Assembly: GCA_020697375.1 (NCBI GenBank)
Contig: JAJFBJ010000004.1
Coordinates: 34,128 to 98,127 of the forward strand
Direction: 5' to 3'
DNA length: 64,000 bases
From: Nitrospira sp.
Lineage (GTDB): Bacteria > Nitrospirota > Nitrospiria > Nitrospirales > Nitrospiraceae
Below the pieces are notes generated by a model, which made no database searches, was not told the origin of the DNA, and saw only the letters and a list, made by a program, of their open reading frames with translations. A program made the position numbers and the translations under genes. Positions 35,401-44,438 of the stretch are shown piece by piece. Within the stretch, counting starts at the first letter, position 1; the number at the start of each line of letters is the position of its first letter.

Positions 35401-36518
35401 GCTCGGCTCCTTCTGCCCTTGCGCGCGGAAGCGTCTCTTTTTTGTTTCGTAGTGGGATCGACAATGCGAAAAGGCGACGCCGTCTCCGATGAATCGATCG
35501 CCCGAAACAGCCGGTCCACATCAAGGGCAAAACCGGTAGACGGAGCTGCGCGACCGAACCGGCCCATCAGGTGGTCGTACCGCCCCCCTCCTCCCAACTC
35601 TGCTCCTATACCTGGCGCGAATACATCGAACACAATCCCGTCATAGTATTCAAAGCCTCGGAACTCTCCGAGGTCTATCAGCACGGCCTGTTTTTGTCCG
35701 GTCGCACTCAGCCGCTCATATACCTGAGCCAAACGCTCGAGTAGTCGCAAAAGTGAACGATCGCGCCCCACTAGCTTCCGACCCTTGGCCAACACTTCCG
35801 GACCACCGCACAATTCCAGGGCCTCCAGAATGACTCTCGCCGTCGATCGAGACAAGCTTTCCCGCCTGAGTAATTCCTCAAGGAGTGGCATGTCCTTCTT
35901 TGCTGCAGCCTGCTCCACCCGTTTCTGTCCCTCGACCGATAAACCGGACCGCACCAGTAGCGCGGTAAAAAATCCGACGTGTCCTACCATGACTTTAAAT
36001 GCAGCCAATCCAACGCGGTTTAAGCACTCAAGCAAGAGGGTCAGCACTTCTGCATCTCCGGCTACCCCATCTATGCCGATGAGTTCAGCGCCGACTTGAA
36101 AAATTTCGCGATCACGGCCGGCATGTTCGCGCTCATAGCGAAATACGGAGGTACGGTAACACAACCGTAATGGAACCCTTGTGCCCATCATGCCCATGGC
36201 AACAGTACGAGCTACCTGCGCGGTCGCATCGGGACGCAACAGCAGCAGTCGTCCGGTGGTTCGATCGACAATCTGATAACATTTTTCCAGAAGTTCGGGT
36301 TCGAGACCCGGTGAAAGTACATCCAGGTACTCGAACATTGGCAGGATGATTTCTTCGTAGTTTCCACGGGCCAGCACGGCCAATAGGGTTTGTTCGAGAT
36401 GTCGGATGCGCCGGGCGGCAGAAGGAAGGATAGTGCTCATTCCGATTGGAATGAGCGATCGATCCTGGCGTGCCGAAGTTGGAGTGGCGGGAAAAGCCTT
36501 CAGCAAAAGAGAGCCCAT
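35397..36518 (-). CDS. hisZ: ATP phosphoribosyltransferase regulatory subunit
   Basis: A 373-residue paralogue of histidyl-tRNA synthetase lacking the anticodon-binding domain. HisZ activates and confers histidine feedback on the short form of HisG, which is not in this window. Class II motifs are visible: motif 2 as CYRTSVFRYEREHAGRDREIFQVGAELIG, and GFEYYDGIVFDVFAPGIG with GGGRYDHLMGRFG. The N-terminal sequence SLIPIGMSTILPSAARRI matches the usual start of the fold and supports the ATG at 36518 over the internal ATG. It lies 17 bp downstream of serA and overlaps dnaB by 4 bp. Confidence 0.92.
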   Translation of the reverse strand: MGSLLLKAFPATPTSARQDRSLIPIGMSTILPSAARRIRHLEQTLLAVLARGNYEEIILPMFEYLDVLSPGLEPELLEKCYQIVDRTTGRLLLLRPDATAQVARTVAMGMMGTRVPLRLCYRTSVFRYEREHAGRDREIFQVGAELIGIDGVAGDAEVLTLLLECLNRVGLAAFKVMVGHVGFFTALLVRSGLSVEGQKRVEQAAAKKDMPLLEELLRRESLSRSTARVILEALELCGGPEVLAKGRKLVGRDRSLLRLLERLAQVYERLSATGQKQAVLIDLGEFRGFEYYDGIVFDVFAPGIGAELGGGGRYDHLMGRFGRAAPSTGFALDVDRLFRAIDSSETASPFRIVDPTTKQKRDASARKGRRSRA

Positions 36519-36535
36519 AGTCGCCTGTCGGGCAT

Positions 36536-38128
36536 CTACATCCCTTTGGACAAGTCAGCGACTTTGACGGAAACGATGTGTTTGCTGTTCGTAATATGGT
36601 CGAGCACCGATGCAGGAAGCGGTGCATCAAGCCCGAAAATCAACAGCGCATTGCCGCCCCGCTCTTCCCGTGAGCATTGCATGCGAGCGATGTTAATATT
36701 GTGATCGCCCAACACATGACCGACGGTTCCAATGACCCCTGGGCGGTCTTCGTTCAAGATCAAGAGGAGATGGTTGTCAGGGACTACTTCCACCTTGAAC
36801 TGGTCGATCTCAATGATGCGCGGATCCTTACGATTATAGAGCGTCCCGGCTACATGATGGGATTTCTTACCGGCCTCCACGCGCACGCGAATCACGCTGG
36901 TAAAGTCTCCCGCGTTATTGCTTTTCACCTCTTTGACTTCTATCCCGCGCTCCTTTGCCACGATCGGCGCGTTCACGTAGTTAATTGAATCTTCAAGAAT
37001 AGGGGTCAAAAGTCCTTTCAGAACCGCAATAGTCAGCGGCGCCACATTCAAGCCGGCGACTTCCCCGCTGTATTCGACGGTCACTCGCTCCAAGGCACCC
37101 TCCAACAATTGAGCTTGCAAGAGTCCGACGCATTCTCCGAGTGAAAGATAGGGCTGGAGCTGCGGTAAGAGCTCCGGCGAGACGGACGGAATATTGACTG
37201 CACCGCGAGCGATTCCTTTCGTGAAGTATTCGACAATCTGCTCCGCGATCCCGACTGCCACGTTTTCCTGCGCTTCCAGCGTGGAGGCCCCGATGTGCGG
37301 CGAGCAAATGAAATTATCCAGCGCCAGAAGTGGGTTATTCGGATTCACCGGTTCCTCTTCGAAGACATCGAACGCAGCGGCGGTGACATGCTTTGACTTC
37401 AATGCCTCGCATAGGTCGCCCTCATGCACAATGCCGCCGCGCGCACAGTTCGCGATCATCACCCCCGGTTTCATTTTTGCAATCGCCTGCGCGTTGATAA
37501 GGCCTTTGGTTTCCGGAGTGAGCGGGGTGTGCACCGAGATCACATCTGCCCGACGAAAGAGTTCGTCCAGCTCAACCATGGTGAGACCCATTTTCTGCGC
37601 GCGTTCCGGCGCCAGATACGGATCATACGCTATTACCTGCATCCCGACTCCCTGTGCCAGCTTGGTAAGATACCCGCCGATTTGTCCGACGCCCACGATC
37701 CCGAGCACTTTATTGTAGAGTTCCACGCCCATGAATTTTTCTTTTTCCCACTGCCCGGACTTGGTCGAGGCGGTGGCTTGCGGGATACGCCGTGACATCG
37801 AAAAAATCATGGCAATCGTATGCTCGGCAGTGGTCACGGTATTGCCGCCGGGCGTATTCATAACCACGATGCCGCGGCGTGTTGCTGCTGGGGTATCGAC
37901 ATTATCCAGACCGGAACCTGCTCGTCCCACCACTTTGAGACGGCCGGCGGCTGCGATGACTTCCGCCGTGACCTTCGTCCCAGACCGGACAATAAGCCCG
38001 TCCGCATCTTTCAGCTCATGTAGCAGTTCTTCTTTCGCCAGTTTGGTTTTCACCACCACCGCAAAGCCGGCCTTCTCCAAAACGGCCACACCCTGCTTCG
38101 ACAGACTATCGCTAACCAGAATTTTCAT
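36536..38128 (-). CDS. serA: D-3-phosphoglycerate dehydrogenase
   Basis: A 530-residue long-form SerA, which oxidises 3-phosphoglycerate in the first step of serine synthesis. The substrate-binding part has GLIVRSGTKVTAEVI and GRAGSGLDNVD. The NAD site is GIVGVGQIGGYLTKLA, with the Arg/Glu/His catalytic set in NCARGGIVHEGDL and PHIGASTLEAQENV. The intervening ASB domain and a C-terminal ACT domain (EDRPGVIGTVGHVLGDHNIN) complete the architecture. It begins 28 bp after the aminotransferase gene. The pairing with a serine/alanine-glyoxylate-type aminotransferase fits serine-glycine metabolism. Confidence 0.97.
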   Translation of the reverse strand: MKILVSDSLSKQGVAVLEKAGFAVVVKTKLAKEELLHELKDADGLIVRSGTKVTAEVIAAAGRLKVVGRAGSGLDNVDTPAATRRGIVVMNTPGGNTVTTAEHTIAMIFSMSRRIPQATASTKSGQWEKEKFMGVELYNKVLGIVGVGQIGGYLTKLAQGVGMQVIAYDPYLAPERAQKMGLTMVELDELFRRADVISVHTPLTPETKGLINAQAIAKMKPGVMIANCARGGIVHEGDLCEALKSKHVTAAAFDVFEEEPVNPNNPLLALDNFICSPHIGASTLEAQENVAVGIAEQIVEYFTKGIARGAVNIPSVSPELLPQLQPYLSLGECVGLLQAQLLEGALERVTVEYSGEVAGLNVAPLTIAVLKGLLTPILEDSINYVNAPIVAKERGIEVKEVKSNNAGDFTSVIRVRVEAGKKSHHVAGTLYNRKDPRIIEIDQFKVEVVPDNHLLLILNEDRPGVIGTVGHVLGDHNINIARMQCSREERGGNALLIFGLDAPLPASVLDHITNSKHIVSVKVADLSKGM

Positions 38129-38156
38129 TGTCGTGGAGCCTTACCTGAAGGTGAAT

Positions 38157-39302
38157 CTAAGACTTTCCCATAATAATTTCTTGAGCCTTCGCCACTCCAC
38201 TACCAAGTTTCACGGGATAGCCCAGCCCTTTGACGACCATTTCCATAGCCGCCAAGGCGGTGATAACGTCAAAGCTATCGATGTACCCCATGTGCGAAAT
38301 ACGGAAGATCTTGCCCTTCAGATGGTCCTGACCTCCAGCGGCCGTCATGCCATACTGTGTCCGGAGATTCTTATATATCGCCTGACCATCCACACCTTGC
38401 GGAGCGACAATCGCGGTCAATGCATCGCTCGGTCGCTCATGAGGGAATACCGCGAGCCCGGAAGCTTTGACGCCTTCACGCATCGCGGTCGCCAGCATGG
38501 CATGCCGGGCAAAAACCGACTCTAATCCTTCCCCCTTGAGGATGTTCAGCACTTCTTTGAGACCCAGAATAAGTGATACTGCAGGCGTATAGGCGGTGGT
38601 ATTCTTCTGCTGATTTTCACGCTCTCTTTTGAAATTGAAATAAAACGCCGCATTCTTCGCTTTATCGGCCAGGCGCCAGGCCCTTTCGCTCACACTAACG
38701 AAGGCCAGCCCCGGCGGAAGCATCAGCGCCTTTTGCGACCCGGTGATCACCACATCAAGGCCCCAATCATCGGTCTTGAGATCGAGCACTCCCAATGCCG
38801 TAATCGCATCCACCACTAAAATGGTGTCCTCATACCTCTTGACGATATCGGCCAAGGCTTTGACATCGTGCGCCACTGCTGTGGACGTTTCGCTTGCCTG
38901 CACATAGACGGCTTTAATGGAGGGATCCTTCTTGAGTGCATCCGCGACCATCTGAGGGTCTACAGCACGTCCCCATTCGACCTTTAGCTCGTTCACTTGC
39001 GCACCGAACGCTTTGCAGAGCTTCGTCCATCGCTCTCCGAACTTCCCTCCATTCACCGTAAGGGCTTTATCTCCCGGGGATAGAAAATTCGAGACCGAAC
39101 CTTCCATTCCTCCAGTGCCTGAGGCAGCGAGGATCAACACGTCATTCCTCGTCTGAAACAGCCACTTCAGATCTTCACGGACCTCGGCAAAAAGCTTGTC
39201 GAATTCCGGAGCGCGGTGATGAATCATCGGTCTGGCCATCGCTAGCAGCACTTCAGGAGGAACAGGGGTTGGTCCGGGAGCCAGTAAATATCGTTTCAAC
39301 AT
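38157..39302 (-). CDS. Class V aminotransferase (alanine/serine-glyoxylate type)
   Basis: A 381-residue PLP enzyme. I chose the ATG at 39302, which has GAGGAG 9 nt upstream and gives the canonical N-terminus LLAPGPTPVPPEVL; the longer frame adds 28 unlike residues. The cofactor lysine is in ITGSQKALMLPPG, and the Asp pairing with the PLP ring nitrogen is in VDAITALG. GTGGMEGSVSNF and the C-terminal FRISHMGYIDSFDVI are typical of this subfamily. It moves an amino group between serine or alanine and a keto acid such as glyoxylate. Its substrate choice is not readable; the linkage to serA favours serine metabolism. Confidence 0.92.
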   Translation of the reverse strand: MLKRYLLAPGPTPVPPEVLLAMARPMIHHRAPEFDKLFAEVREDLKWLFQTRNDVLILAASGTGGMEGSVSNFLSPGDKALTVNGGKFGERWTKLCKAFGAQVNELKVEWGRAVDPQMVADALKKDPSIKAVYVQASETSTAVAHDVKALADIVKRYEDTILVVDAITALGVLDLKTDDWGLDVVITGSQKALMLPPGLAFVSVSERAWRLADKAKNAAFYFNFKRERENQQKNTTAYTPAVSLILGLKEVLNILKGEGLESVFARHAMLATAMREGVKASGLAVFPHERPSDALTAIVAPQGVDGQAIYKNLRTQYGMTAAGGQDHLKGKIFRISHMGYIDSFDVITALAAMEMVVKGLGYPVKLGSGVAKAQEIIMGKS

Positions 39303-39630
39303 GGGACGAATCTCCTCACTGTACTGAACGGACAATGTCAGGGATTTGAAGGGGCGTACGCTACCATAGCCCCCAAGAGGTGTCAAGGTGACGGGCTGTG
39401 AAGATGCTTATCTTTTCAGCAGGTTCAACGCGCTGACTGCCTTAACTATGGGCAAGCTTTCGAGTGATGCCTTCATGTGTTTAACGCAACATATGGTCAT
39501 GTTAACTTCAACACCCTGACGGGATTCGACTCCAAATTCTTGACAAGTGGTACCCTCATCGATAGTCTATTCTTCGAGCCTTGCCACTATATGTACAACA
39601 CAACTTCTTGAACAGCTTGTGGGTGCCTCT
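39303..39630. other. Divergent intergenic region between aminotransferase and transglycosylase genes
   Basis: About 330 bp between divergent genes. It should hold both promoters. On the plus strand I see TTGACA at 39540-39545 (separate entry). No small gene, repeat or terminator is evident. Confidence 0.6.
39540..39568 (+). promoter_or_regulatory. Possible sigma-70-type promoter of the MltD gene
   Basis: A perfect -35 box TTGACA (39540-39545), a 17-bp spacer and a poor -10 box TAGTCT (39563-39568). Transcription would start near 39575 and leave a 5' leader of about 55 nt before the ATG at 39631. The -10 match is only three of six, so this is tentative. Confidence 0.35.
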
Positions 39631-41010
39631 ATGCATACTCGTTTTCTGAATGGATTTCGGTGGCTGCATTTCATCTTCTTCTGTGCCATCGGTCTGTTGT
39701 GGTCTATCTCTGTACATGCTGAGGCCCCGGTTCCTCTTCAAATCAATCCGGAGACGACTTCGGAAACTACAACACCGGATGTTGAGGTTCCCATCCAGCA
39801 GCCTGAATTCATTCCGGACGAAGAAGATCGCACGGCGGCGCTTGAAAGCGACACCGTTGAAATCCAGACTCATATTGCCAGTGAACCGTCCACGGAAGTC
39901 CCGACGGTGGAAGAATTACTTCAGGTTAAGCCTCTCAGCGGCGCCGCAGCCAGGTTTACGGATCTGCTGACACCCCCGGCAGAGATTGGTCAGGAGACTG
40001 CCGCGCAGGACCCGGAATCGGAGGAAGTTACCGCATATAACGTACCGATTGTGCTTGATCCTTCTGTTCAAGGCCATATTCGATTTTTCAATGTGTCCAT
40101 CCGTAATCGCTTTGAGCAATGGCTCATCCGTCTCAGCCATTATCGGCCCTTGGTGGAAAGCATCTTCTCTGAATTCGATCTCCCTAGTGATCTTATCTAT
40201 TTGTCTTTGGTAGAAAGCGGGTTCAATCCCCACGCTTACTCCCGCGCACGCGCTACCGGCCCATGGCAATTCATGAAGGGCACAGCAAAGGTGTATGGTT
40301 TACGGGTAGATAGCTATGTTGATGAAAGACGGGATCCCATCAAGTCGACTGTCGCAGCGGCACGCTACCTGCGGGATCTATACGACTTGTTTGGGACCTG
40401 GCCGCTGGCGATGGCCGCGTACAACGCAGGCGAAGGGAAGGTCATGCGAGCATTGCATACGGCTCAAGCAGAGAGCTTCTCAGACATTGCAAAAACTCGC
40501 TTTATCCGGCGGGAAACCAAGGAATACGTGCCACGGTTTATGGCCGCGACCATTATCGCCAAGAATCCGGATCGCTACGGATTCTCGCAAAATGATGTCC
40601 AGCCGCATCAATTCGAAGAAGTAGTTGTAAAGCGCCCCATTCACTTCAAGGCCATTGCCAACGTGACGGGAATTCCCTACCAGGCGCTGAAGGTCTTGAA
40701 CCCTGAACTCCGACGTGACGCCACGCCCCCGGACGATGCCGAATATCGCCTCAAGGTTCCCATTGGCACCAGAGGAAAGGTTGAGCAGTTATTGGAACGT
40801 GCCCCGACCCACAAGTTCATTCCGCTTCCCACCAAAGTGCGGCAAGCCAGGAATGCACCAGACTCCGGACGTTGGTATCGCGTCCGGGCGGGCGACTCTC
40901 TGGAGAAAATCGCTAAGCGTTTCAACACTTCCGTCAAGGCCCTCAAAACCAACAACAACCTCATCGGGCACACCATCAAAGCAGGGAGCCGTCTCGTCAT
41001 AGCCCATTAA
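39631..41010 (+). CDS. mltD: Membrane-bound lytic murein transglycosylase D-like protein with LysM
   Basis: A 459-residue exported protein starting at the ATG at 39631; the longer frame adds residues with no signal-peptide character. The signal segment HFIFFCAIGLLWSISVHA is followed by a Pro/Glu/Thr-rich linker of about 100 residues. The SLT domain follows: YLSLVESGFNPHAYSRA carries the catalytic Glu, then TGPWQFMKGTAKVYGL, DPIKSTVAAARYLRDLY and MAAYNAGEGKVMRAL. A C-terminal LysM domain (WYRVRAGDSLEKIAKRF) binds peptidoglycan. MltD cleaves glycan strands with 1,6-anhydro-muropeptide formation. It is convergent with the YfgM-like gene. Confidence 0.93.
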   Translation: MHTRFLNGFRWLHFIFFCAIGLLWSISVHAEAPVPLQINPETTSETTTPDVEVPIQQPEFIPDEEDRTAALESDTVEIQTHIASEPSTEVPTVEELLQVKPLSGAAARFTDLLTPPAEIGQETAAQDPESEEVTAYNVPIVLDPSVQGHIRFFNVSIRNRFEQWLIRLSHYRPLVESIFSEFDLPSDLIYLSLVESGFNPHAYSRARATGPWQFMKGTAKVYGLRVDSYVDERRDPIKSTVAAARYLRDLYDLFGTWPLAMAAYNAGEGKVMRALHTAQAESFSDIAKTRFIRRETKEYVPRFMAATIIAKNPDRYGFSQNDVQPHQFEEVVVKRPIHFKAIANVTGIPYQALKVLNPELRRDATPPDDAEYRLKVPIGTRGKVEQLLERAPTHKFIPLPTKVRQARNAPDSGRWYRVRAGDSLEKIAKRFNTSVKALKTNNNLIGHTIKAGSRLVIAH

Positions 41011-41036
41011 GGCTACGCGTCGTCACTCAAAATCAG

Positions 41037-41867
41037 CTACGGCGTTTTTGAGCCTGGCTCGGTAGGCTTGCCTAGCGACTTTGAGGGAGATGGAGGCTTG
41101 GGAGCAGGCGCACTCGCTGCCGGAACAGTCTCGGCATCTACCGGCGGACTATTCAAAGACTTCTTCACATCCAATACTTTCACCCGTACGGCAGCTTCGT
41201 TAGTGAAGGGTGAACTCGGATATTTTTTCATCAGATCTTGATAGTGCGCGAGCGCGCCTTCAGGACGGGCCTGCGACTCTTCTAATTTTGCCAATTCAAA
41301 AAGAACGTGATCCTTATTCAGGGCGCCAGGGATTTCAAGGATACCGGTAAAAGCCTTTGCTGCCTGGTCGCGGTCCCCCTTCACCAAATAGGCGTAAGCC
41401 AGTCGTTGTTGAACAAGACCGAGCAGCGAAGGGTTGGAGTTGTAGAGCAACATGAATCGCTTGTAAGATTCGATTCCTGCGTCGACTTCATTTGCCAAAA
41501 CTTGAGCATTACCCAAATGAAACATGGCCAATGGAGCAACGGAGGTCCTGGGGTATTGATCCACGACCTGCTTGTAGAGGGTAATGGCTTGCGAAAGTTG
41601 CTCACGCGCTTTCTGCGGATCATCGGCCGGCCGATTGAGATAGTGGAGCGTCGCCTCCTGATCGAGTTCACGAGCTTGTAGAGTAGATTGATAGTCGTAC
41701 CAAATGACCGCGGCTACCACCGCACCCGCGACCAATAAAACCCCGCCGCCAACAAGCAGCGCACGCCGCTGTTCCTGCAGAACAAATAGAATCCGTTCAA
41801 GGCCGCTCAGCAGATGAGTTTCGTCGAGCGGATCGGTCTTAGAGGGGATTCTGATTCGGTAGCTCAT
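41037..41867 (-). CDS. Membrane-anchored TPR protein (YfgM-like)
   Basis: A 276-residue protein. A basic cytoplasmic N-terminus of about 40 residues precedes one hydrophobic span (ALLVGGGVLLVAGAVVAAVI, residues 36-55). A periplasmic or cytoplasmic helical domain follows with TPR-like units (VAPLAMFHLGNAQVLANEV, GLVQQRLAYAYLVKGDRDQA, ALAHYQDLMKKYPSSPFTN). The C-terminus is Pro/Ser/Ala-rich, so probably disordered. The layout matches YfgM/YbgF-like ancillary proteins of the envelope chaperone network; the specific role is unknown. The gene is transcribed alone, divergent from the bioF-like gene. Confidence 0.82.
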   Translation of the reverse strand: MSYRIRIPSKTDPLDETHLLSGLERILFVLQEQRRALLVGGGVLLVAGAVVAAVIWYDYQSTLQARELDQEATLHYLNRPADDPQKAREQLSQAITLYKQVVDQYPRTSVAPLAMFHLGNAQVLANEVDAGIESYKRFMLLYNSNPSLLGLVQQRLAYAYLVKGDRDQAAKAFTGILEIPGALNKDHVLFELAKLEESQARPEGALAHYQDLMKKYPSSPFTNEAAVRVKVLDVKKSLNSPPVDAETVPAASAPAPKPPSPSKSLGKPTEPGSKTP

Positions 41868-41985
41868 AACTTTATGATCATAGTGTCGGCACAGAAAAAG
41901 AAGCGGTCGTTTCTAGCAGCATCGCGCCTTATACTAGGGACCAGTCGGGCTTGTCAAATCTGCGAGAGTTCGGAAACAGGCAGCT

Positions 41986-43146
41986 ATGTTCGAGCAGCAT
42001 CTCAGGAAGTTGCATGATCGACATCTCCTACGTCGGCTGTGGACTCTTGGTTCTGCCACAGGGCCGACGGTCATGCTAAACGACCGGCGGGTCATTCTCC
42101 TGTCATCCAACAATTACTTGGGTCTTTCCACACACCCAGCCGTTGTGCAGGCGGCAGTCGCAGCAACAAGGCACTATGGAGTAGGATCCGGCGCGTCACG
42201 CCTCGTTTGTGGCACTCTTTCACCTCATGAAAAGCTCGAAGCGGCACTCTCGCGGTTCAAAGGTACGGAAGCGGCGCTCACCTTTGCTGCAGGCTATCTG
42301 GCGAACATCAGCGTGATTCCAGCCCTCATTGGGAAAGGCGGCCTTATCCTCGCCGACCGCCTGTGCCACGCGAGCCTCATTGACGGCTGCCGTCTGAGCG
42401 GCGCCACATTTCGCGTATATCACCATCGAGACATGGATCATTTGGAGCAATTACTTACCCGTCGGCCCTCTGCCAAATCGACCCTCATTGTGACCGATGG
42501 TCTTTTCAGCATGGACGGGGACATCGCACCTCTGATGGATATTGCCCAATTGGCCGAACGGTACGAAGCGGCGGTCTTCGTGGATGATGCACACGGCACA
42601 GGAATTTTGGGACGAACTGGGCGAGGCACTCTTGAGTATTGTGACGTGGAGTCGCGCCTGCCCTATCACATGGGAACCTTGAGCAAGGCTCTTGGCTGTG
42701 CCGGAGCATATCTCGTCGGATCCGCGGCATTCATTGCCTATCTCTTGAATACCTGTCGCGGATTTATCTATACGACAGCACCCCCACCCGCTTCGGCCGC
42801 AGCAAGCAGCGCCGCGCTCCGTGTGATTGAACAGGAACCGGAACGGCGAGCCCGATTGTGGCGCAATCGCGAACACCTCGCACAAGGAATCACAGCACTC
42901 GGGTTTCAGCTTACTGCCTCCGAAAGTCCCATCATGCCGATTACCGTCGGTGATCCTGGCCGTGCCGTGGACTTGGCGCAAGCGCTCCTGATGCACGGGG
43001 TCTATGCCCCTGCCATTCGCCCCCCTACAGTACCATCCGCAACCAGCCGTCTTCGGCTCACAATCACCTCCGAACACGAACCCGAGCATATCGAACTCGC
43101 CCTGGCAGCACTCAGACAAGCAGGACGAGCCCTCAAAATGATCTGA
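41986..43146 (+). CDS. bioF: 8-amino-7-oxononanoate synthase family (alpha-oxoamine synthase)
   Basis: A 386-residue PLP enzyme of the alpha-oxoamine synthase family. SSNNYLGLSTHP, GVGSGASRLVCGTLSPHEKLE, VDDAHGTGILGRTGRG and the cofactor lysine in MGTLSKALGCAGAYL are all present. BioF condenses pimeloyl-CoA/ACP with alanine in biotin synthesis. KBL (glycine C-acetyltransferase) and serine palmitoyltransferase-like enzymes share these motifs, so BioF is the best but not the only reading. No other bio genes adjoin it; it lies upstream of pilT with a 180-bp gap. The ATG at 41986 follows AGG with 5-nt spacing. Confidence 0.85.
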   Translation: MFEQHLRKLHDRHLLRRLWTLGSATGPTVMLNDRRVILLSSNNYLGLSTHPAVVQAAVAATRHYGVGSGASRLVCGTLSPHEKLEAALSRFKGTEAALTFAAGYLANISVIPALIGKGGLILADRLCHASLIDGCRLSGATFRVYHHRDMDHLEQLLTRRPSAKSTLIVTDGLFSMDGDIAPLMDIAQLAERYEAAVFVDDAHGTGILGRTGRGTLEYCDVESRLPYHMGTLSKALGCAGAYLVGSAAFIAYLLNTCRGFIYTTAPPPASAAASSAALRVIEQEPERRARLWRNREHLAQGITALGFQLTASESPIMPITVGDPGRAVDLAQALLMHGVYAPAIRPPTVPSATSRLRLTITSEHEPEHIELALAALRQAGRALKMI

Positions 43147-43216
43147 ATCAAATGCGGCGATTCTCCTCACGCCTCTCTTAGGTCGGCCGTTGATCTGCGT
43201 CTTTCTGGATATTTTC

Positions 43217-43244
43217 TTGTCTTTTCACTGTGCTGTGGCATGAT
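43217..43244 (+). promoter_or_regulatory. Possible sigma-70-type promoter upstream of pilT
   Basis: TTGTCT (43217-43222), 16 bp, CATGAT (43239-43244); each box matches four of six consensus bases. This would leave a leader of about 75 nt before the pilT ATG. Tentative. Confidence 0.25.
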
Positions 43245-43327
43245 CCAAGAAGCTCGGCAAGATCTGCACATTCATTCAAAATCGCGCAAATCTATCCGTA
43301 TTCACTATTACTTCATGGAGTGATTCA

Positions 43328-44386
43328 ATGATTGATATCTCCAAACTATTGACCTTTGGCGTTCAACAAGGCGCCTCGGACTGCCACATCAGTGCAGGGG
43401 AGCCGCCAATGATCCGCCTACATGGTGACCTCAAAAAATTGGATCATCCCCCTTTGACCCAGGATGAAACCCATGCGCTCATCTACGACATGATGAGCGA
43501 TGCACAGCGAAAGAATTTCGAAGAACACCGTGAATGTGACTTCTCTTTCGATCTTGGCGACATCGCCCGATTCCGCGTCAATGTCTTTGTACAAGGCCGT
43601 GGATTGGGAGCCGTGTTCCGAACCATTCCGACTGAAATCCTTCCGTTGGAAAAGCTCGGAATGCCGCCAATCCTCCGCCAACTCTGTGATCGCGAGAAGG
43701 GCCTTATCCTCGTCACCGGCCCGACCGGATCGGGAAAATCCACCACGCTCGCGGGAATGATCGATTATCTGAACAACACCTACGAAGGGCACATTCTTAC
43801 GATCGAAGATCCTGTGGAGTTTGTACACAAATCAAAGAAATGTCTGGTAAACCAACGCGAACTCGGCGTGCATACTCTGTCTTTTGCCAACGCGTTGCGC
43901 GCGGCTCTCCGCGAAGATCCCGACATTATCCTCGTGGGAGAAATGCGAGATCTGGATACGATCCAGCTAGCATTGACCGCTGCAGAAACGGGGCATCTGG
44001 TCTTCGCCACTCTGCACACCTCCAGCGCACCGAAGACCGTCGACCGTATCATTGACGCCTTCCCGCCAAACCAGCAGGCGCAGGTCCGCGCACAACTGTC
44101 AGAAACGCTGGAAGCAGTATTGACGCAGACGCTTCTAAAAAAGAAAAGCGGCGGACGTATCGCATCGGTGGAAATCATGATCGGAACAACTGCGGTTCGG
44201 AATCTCATCCGGGAAGGCAAACTGCATCAGATTCCCGGCGTCATGCAAGCCAGCCAAAAGGATGGTATGCAGACGATGGACATGGCGCTGGTTGACCTGA
44301 CCTCGCGAGGCCTGGTGACGAAAGCCGAGGCACAATCACGTAGCATGAACTCCAATCTATTTAGTGCCGCAGGAGGCGCAGCCTAA
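43328..44386 (+). CDS. pilT: Type IV pilus retraction ATPase PilT
   Basis: A 352-residue hexameric motor that depolymerises pili for twitching and uptake. Walker A is GPTGSGKSTTLAGM, the Asp box and Walker B region is ILVGEMRDLDTIQLALTAAETGHL, and the His box is FATLHTSSAPKTVDRI. The retraction-specific motif AVRNLIREGKLHQI near the C-terminus identifies it as PilT rather than the assembly ATPase PilB. The PAS-like N-terminal domain begins QGASDCHISAGEPP. GGAG lies 7 nt upstream of the ATG. It lies 52 bp upstream of pilU and the two are probably cotranscribed. Confidence 0.97.
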   Translation: MIDISKLLTFGVQQGASDCHISAGEPPMIRLHGDLKKLDHPPLTQDETHALIYDMMSDAQRKNFEEHRECDFSFDLGDIARFRVNVFVQGRGLGAVFRTIPTEILPLEKLGMPPILRQLCDREKGLILVTGPTGSGKSTTLAGMIDYLNNTYEGHILTIEDPVEFVHKSKKCLVNQRELGVHTLSFANALRAALREDPDIILVGEMRDLDTIQLALTAAETGHLVFATLHTSSAPKTVDRIIDAFPPNQQAQVRAQLSETLEAVLTQTLLKKKSGGRIASVEIMIGTTAVRNLIREGKLHQIPGVMQASQKDGMQTMDMALVDLTSRGLVTKAEAQSRSMNSNLFSAAGGAA

Positions 44387-44438
44387 GTATCTATCATTAA
44401 TTCTAAGCAGATCCCAAGGCTCTGAATAAGAGGCATTT

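Noticed and set aside
43236..43249. TGGCATGATCCAAG upstream of pilT as a sigma-54 promoter
   Set aside because: The -24 half fits, but the -12 GC dinucleotide is missing at the required position.
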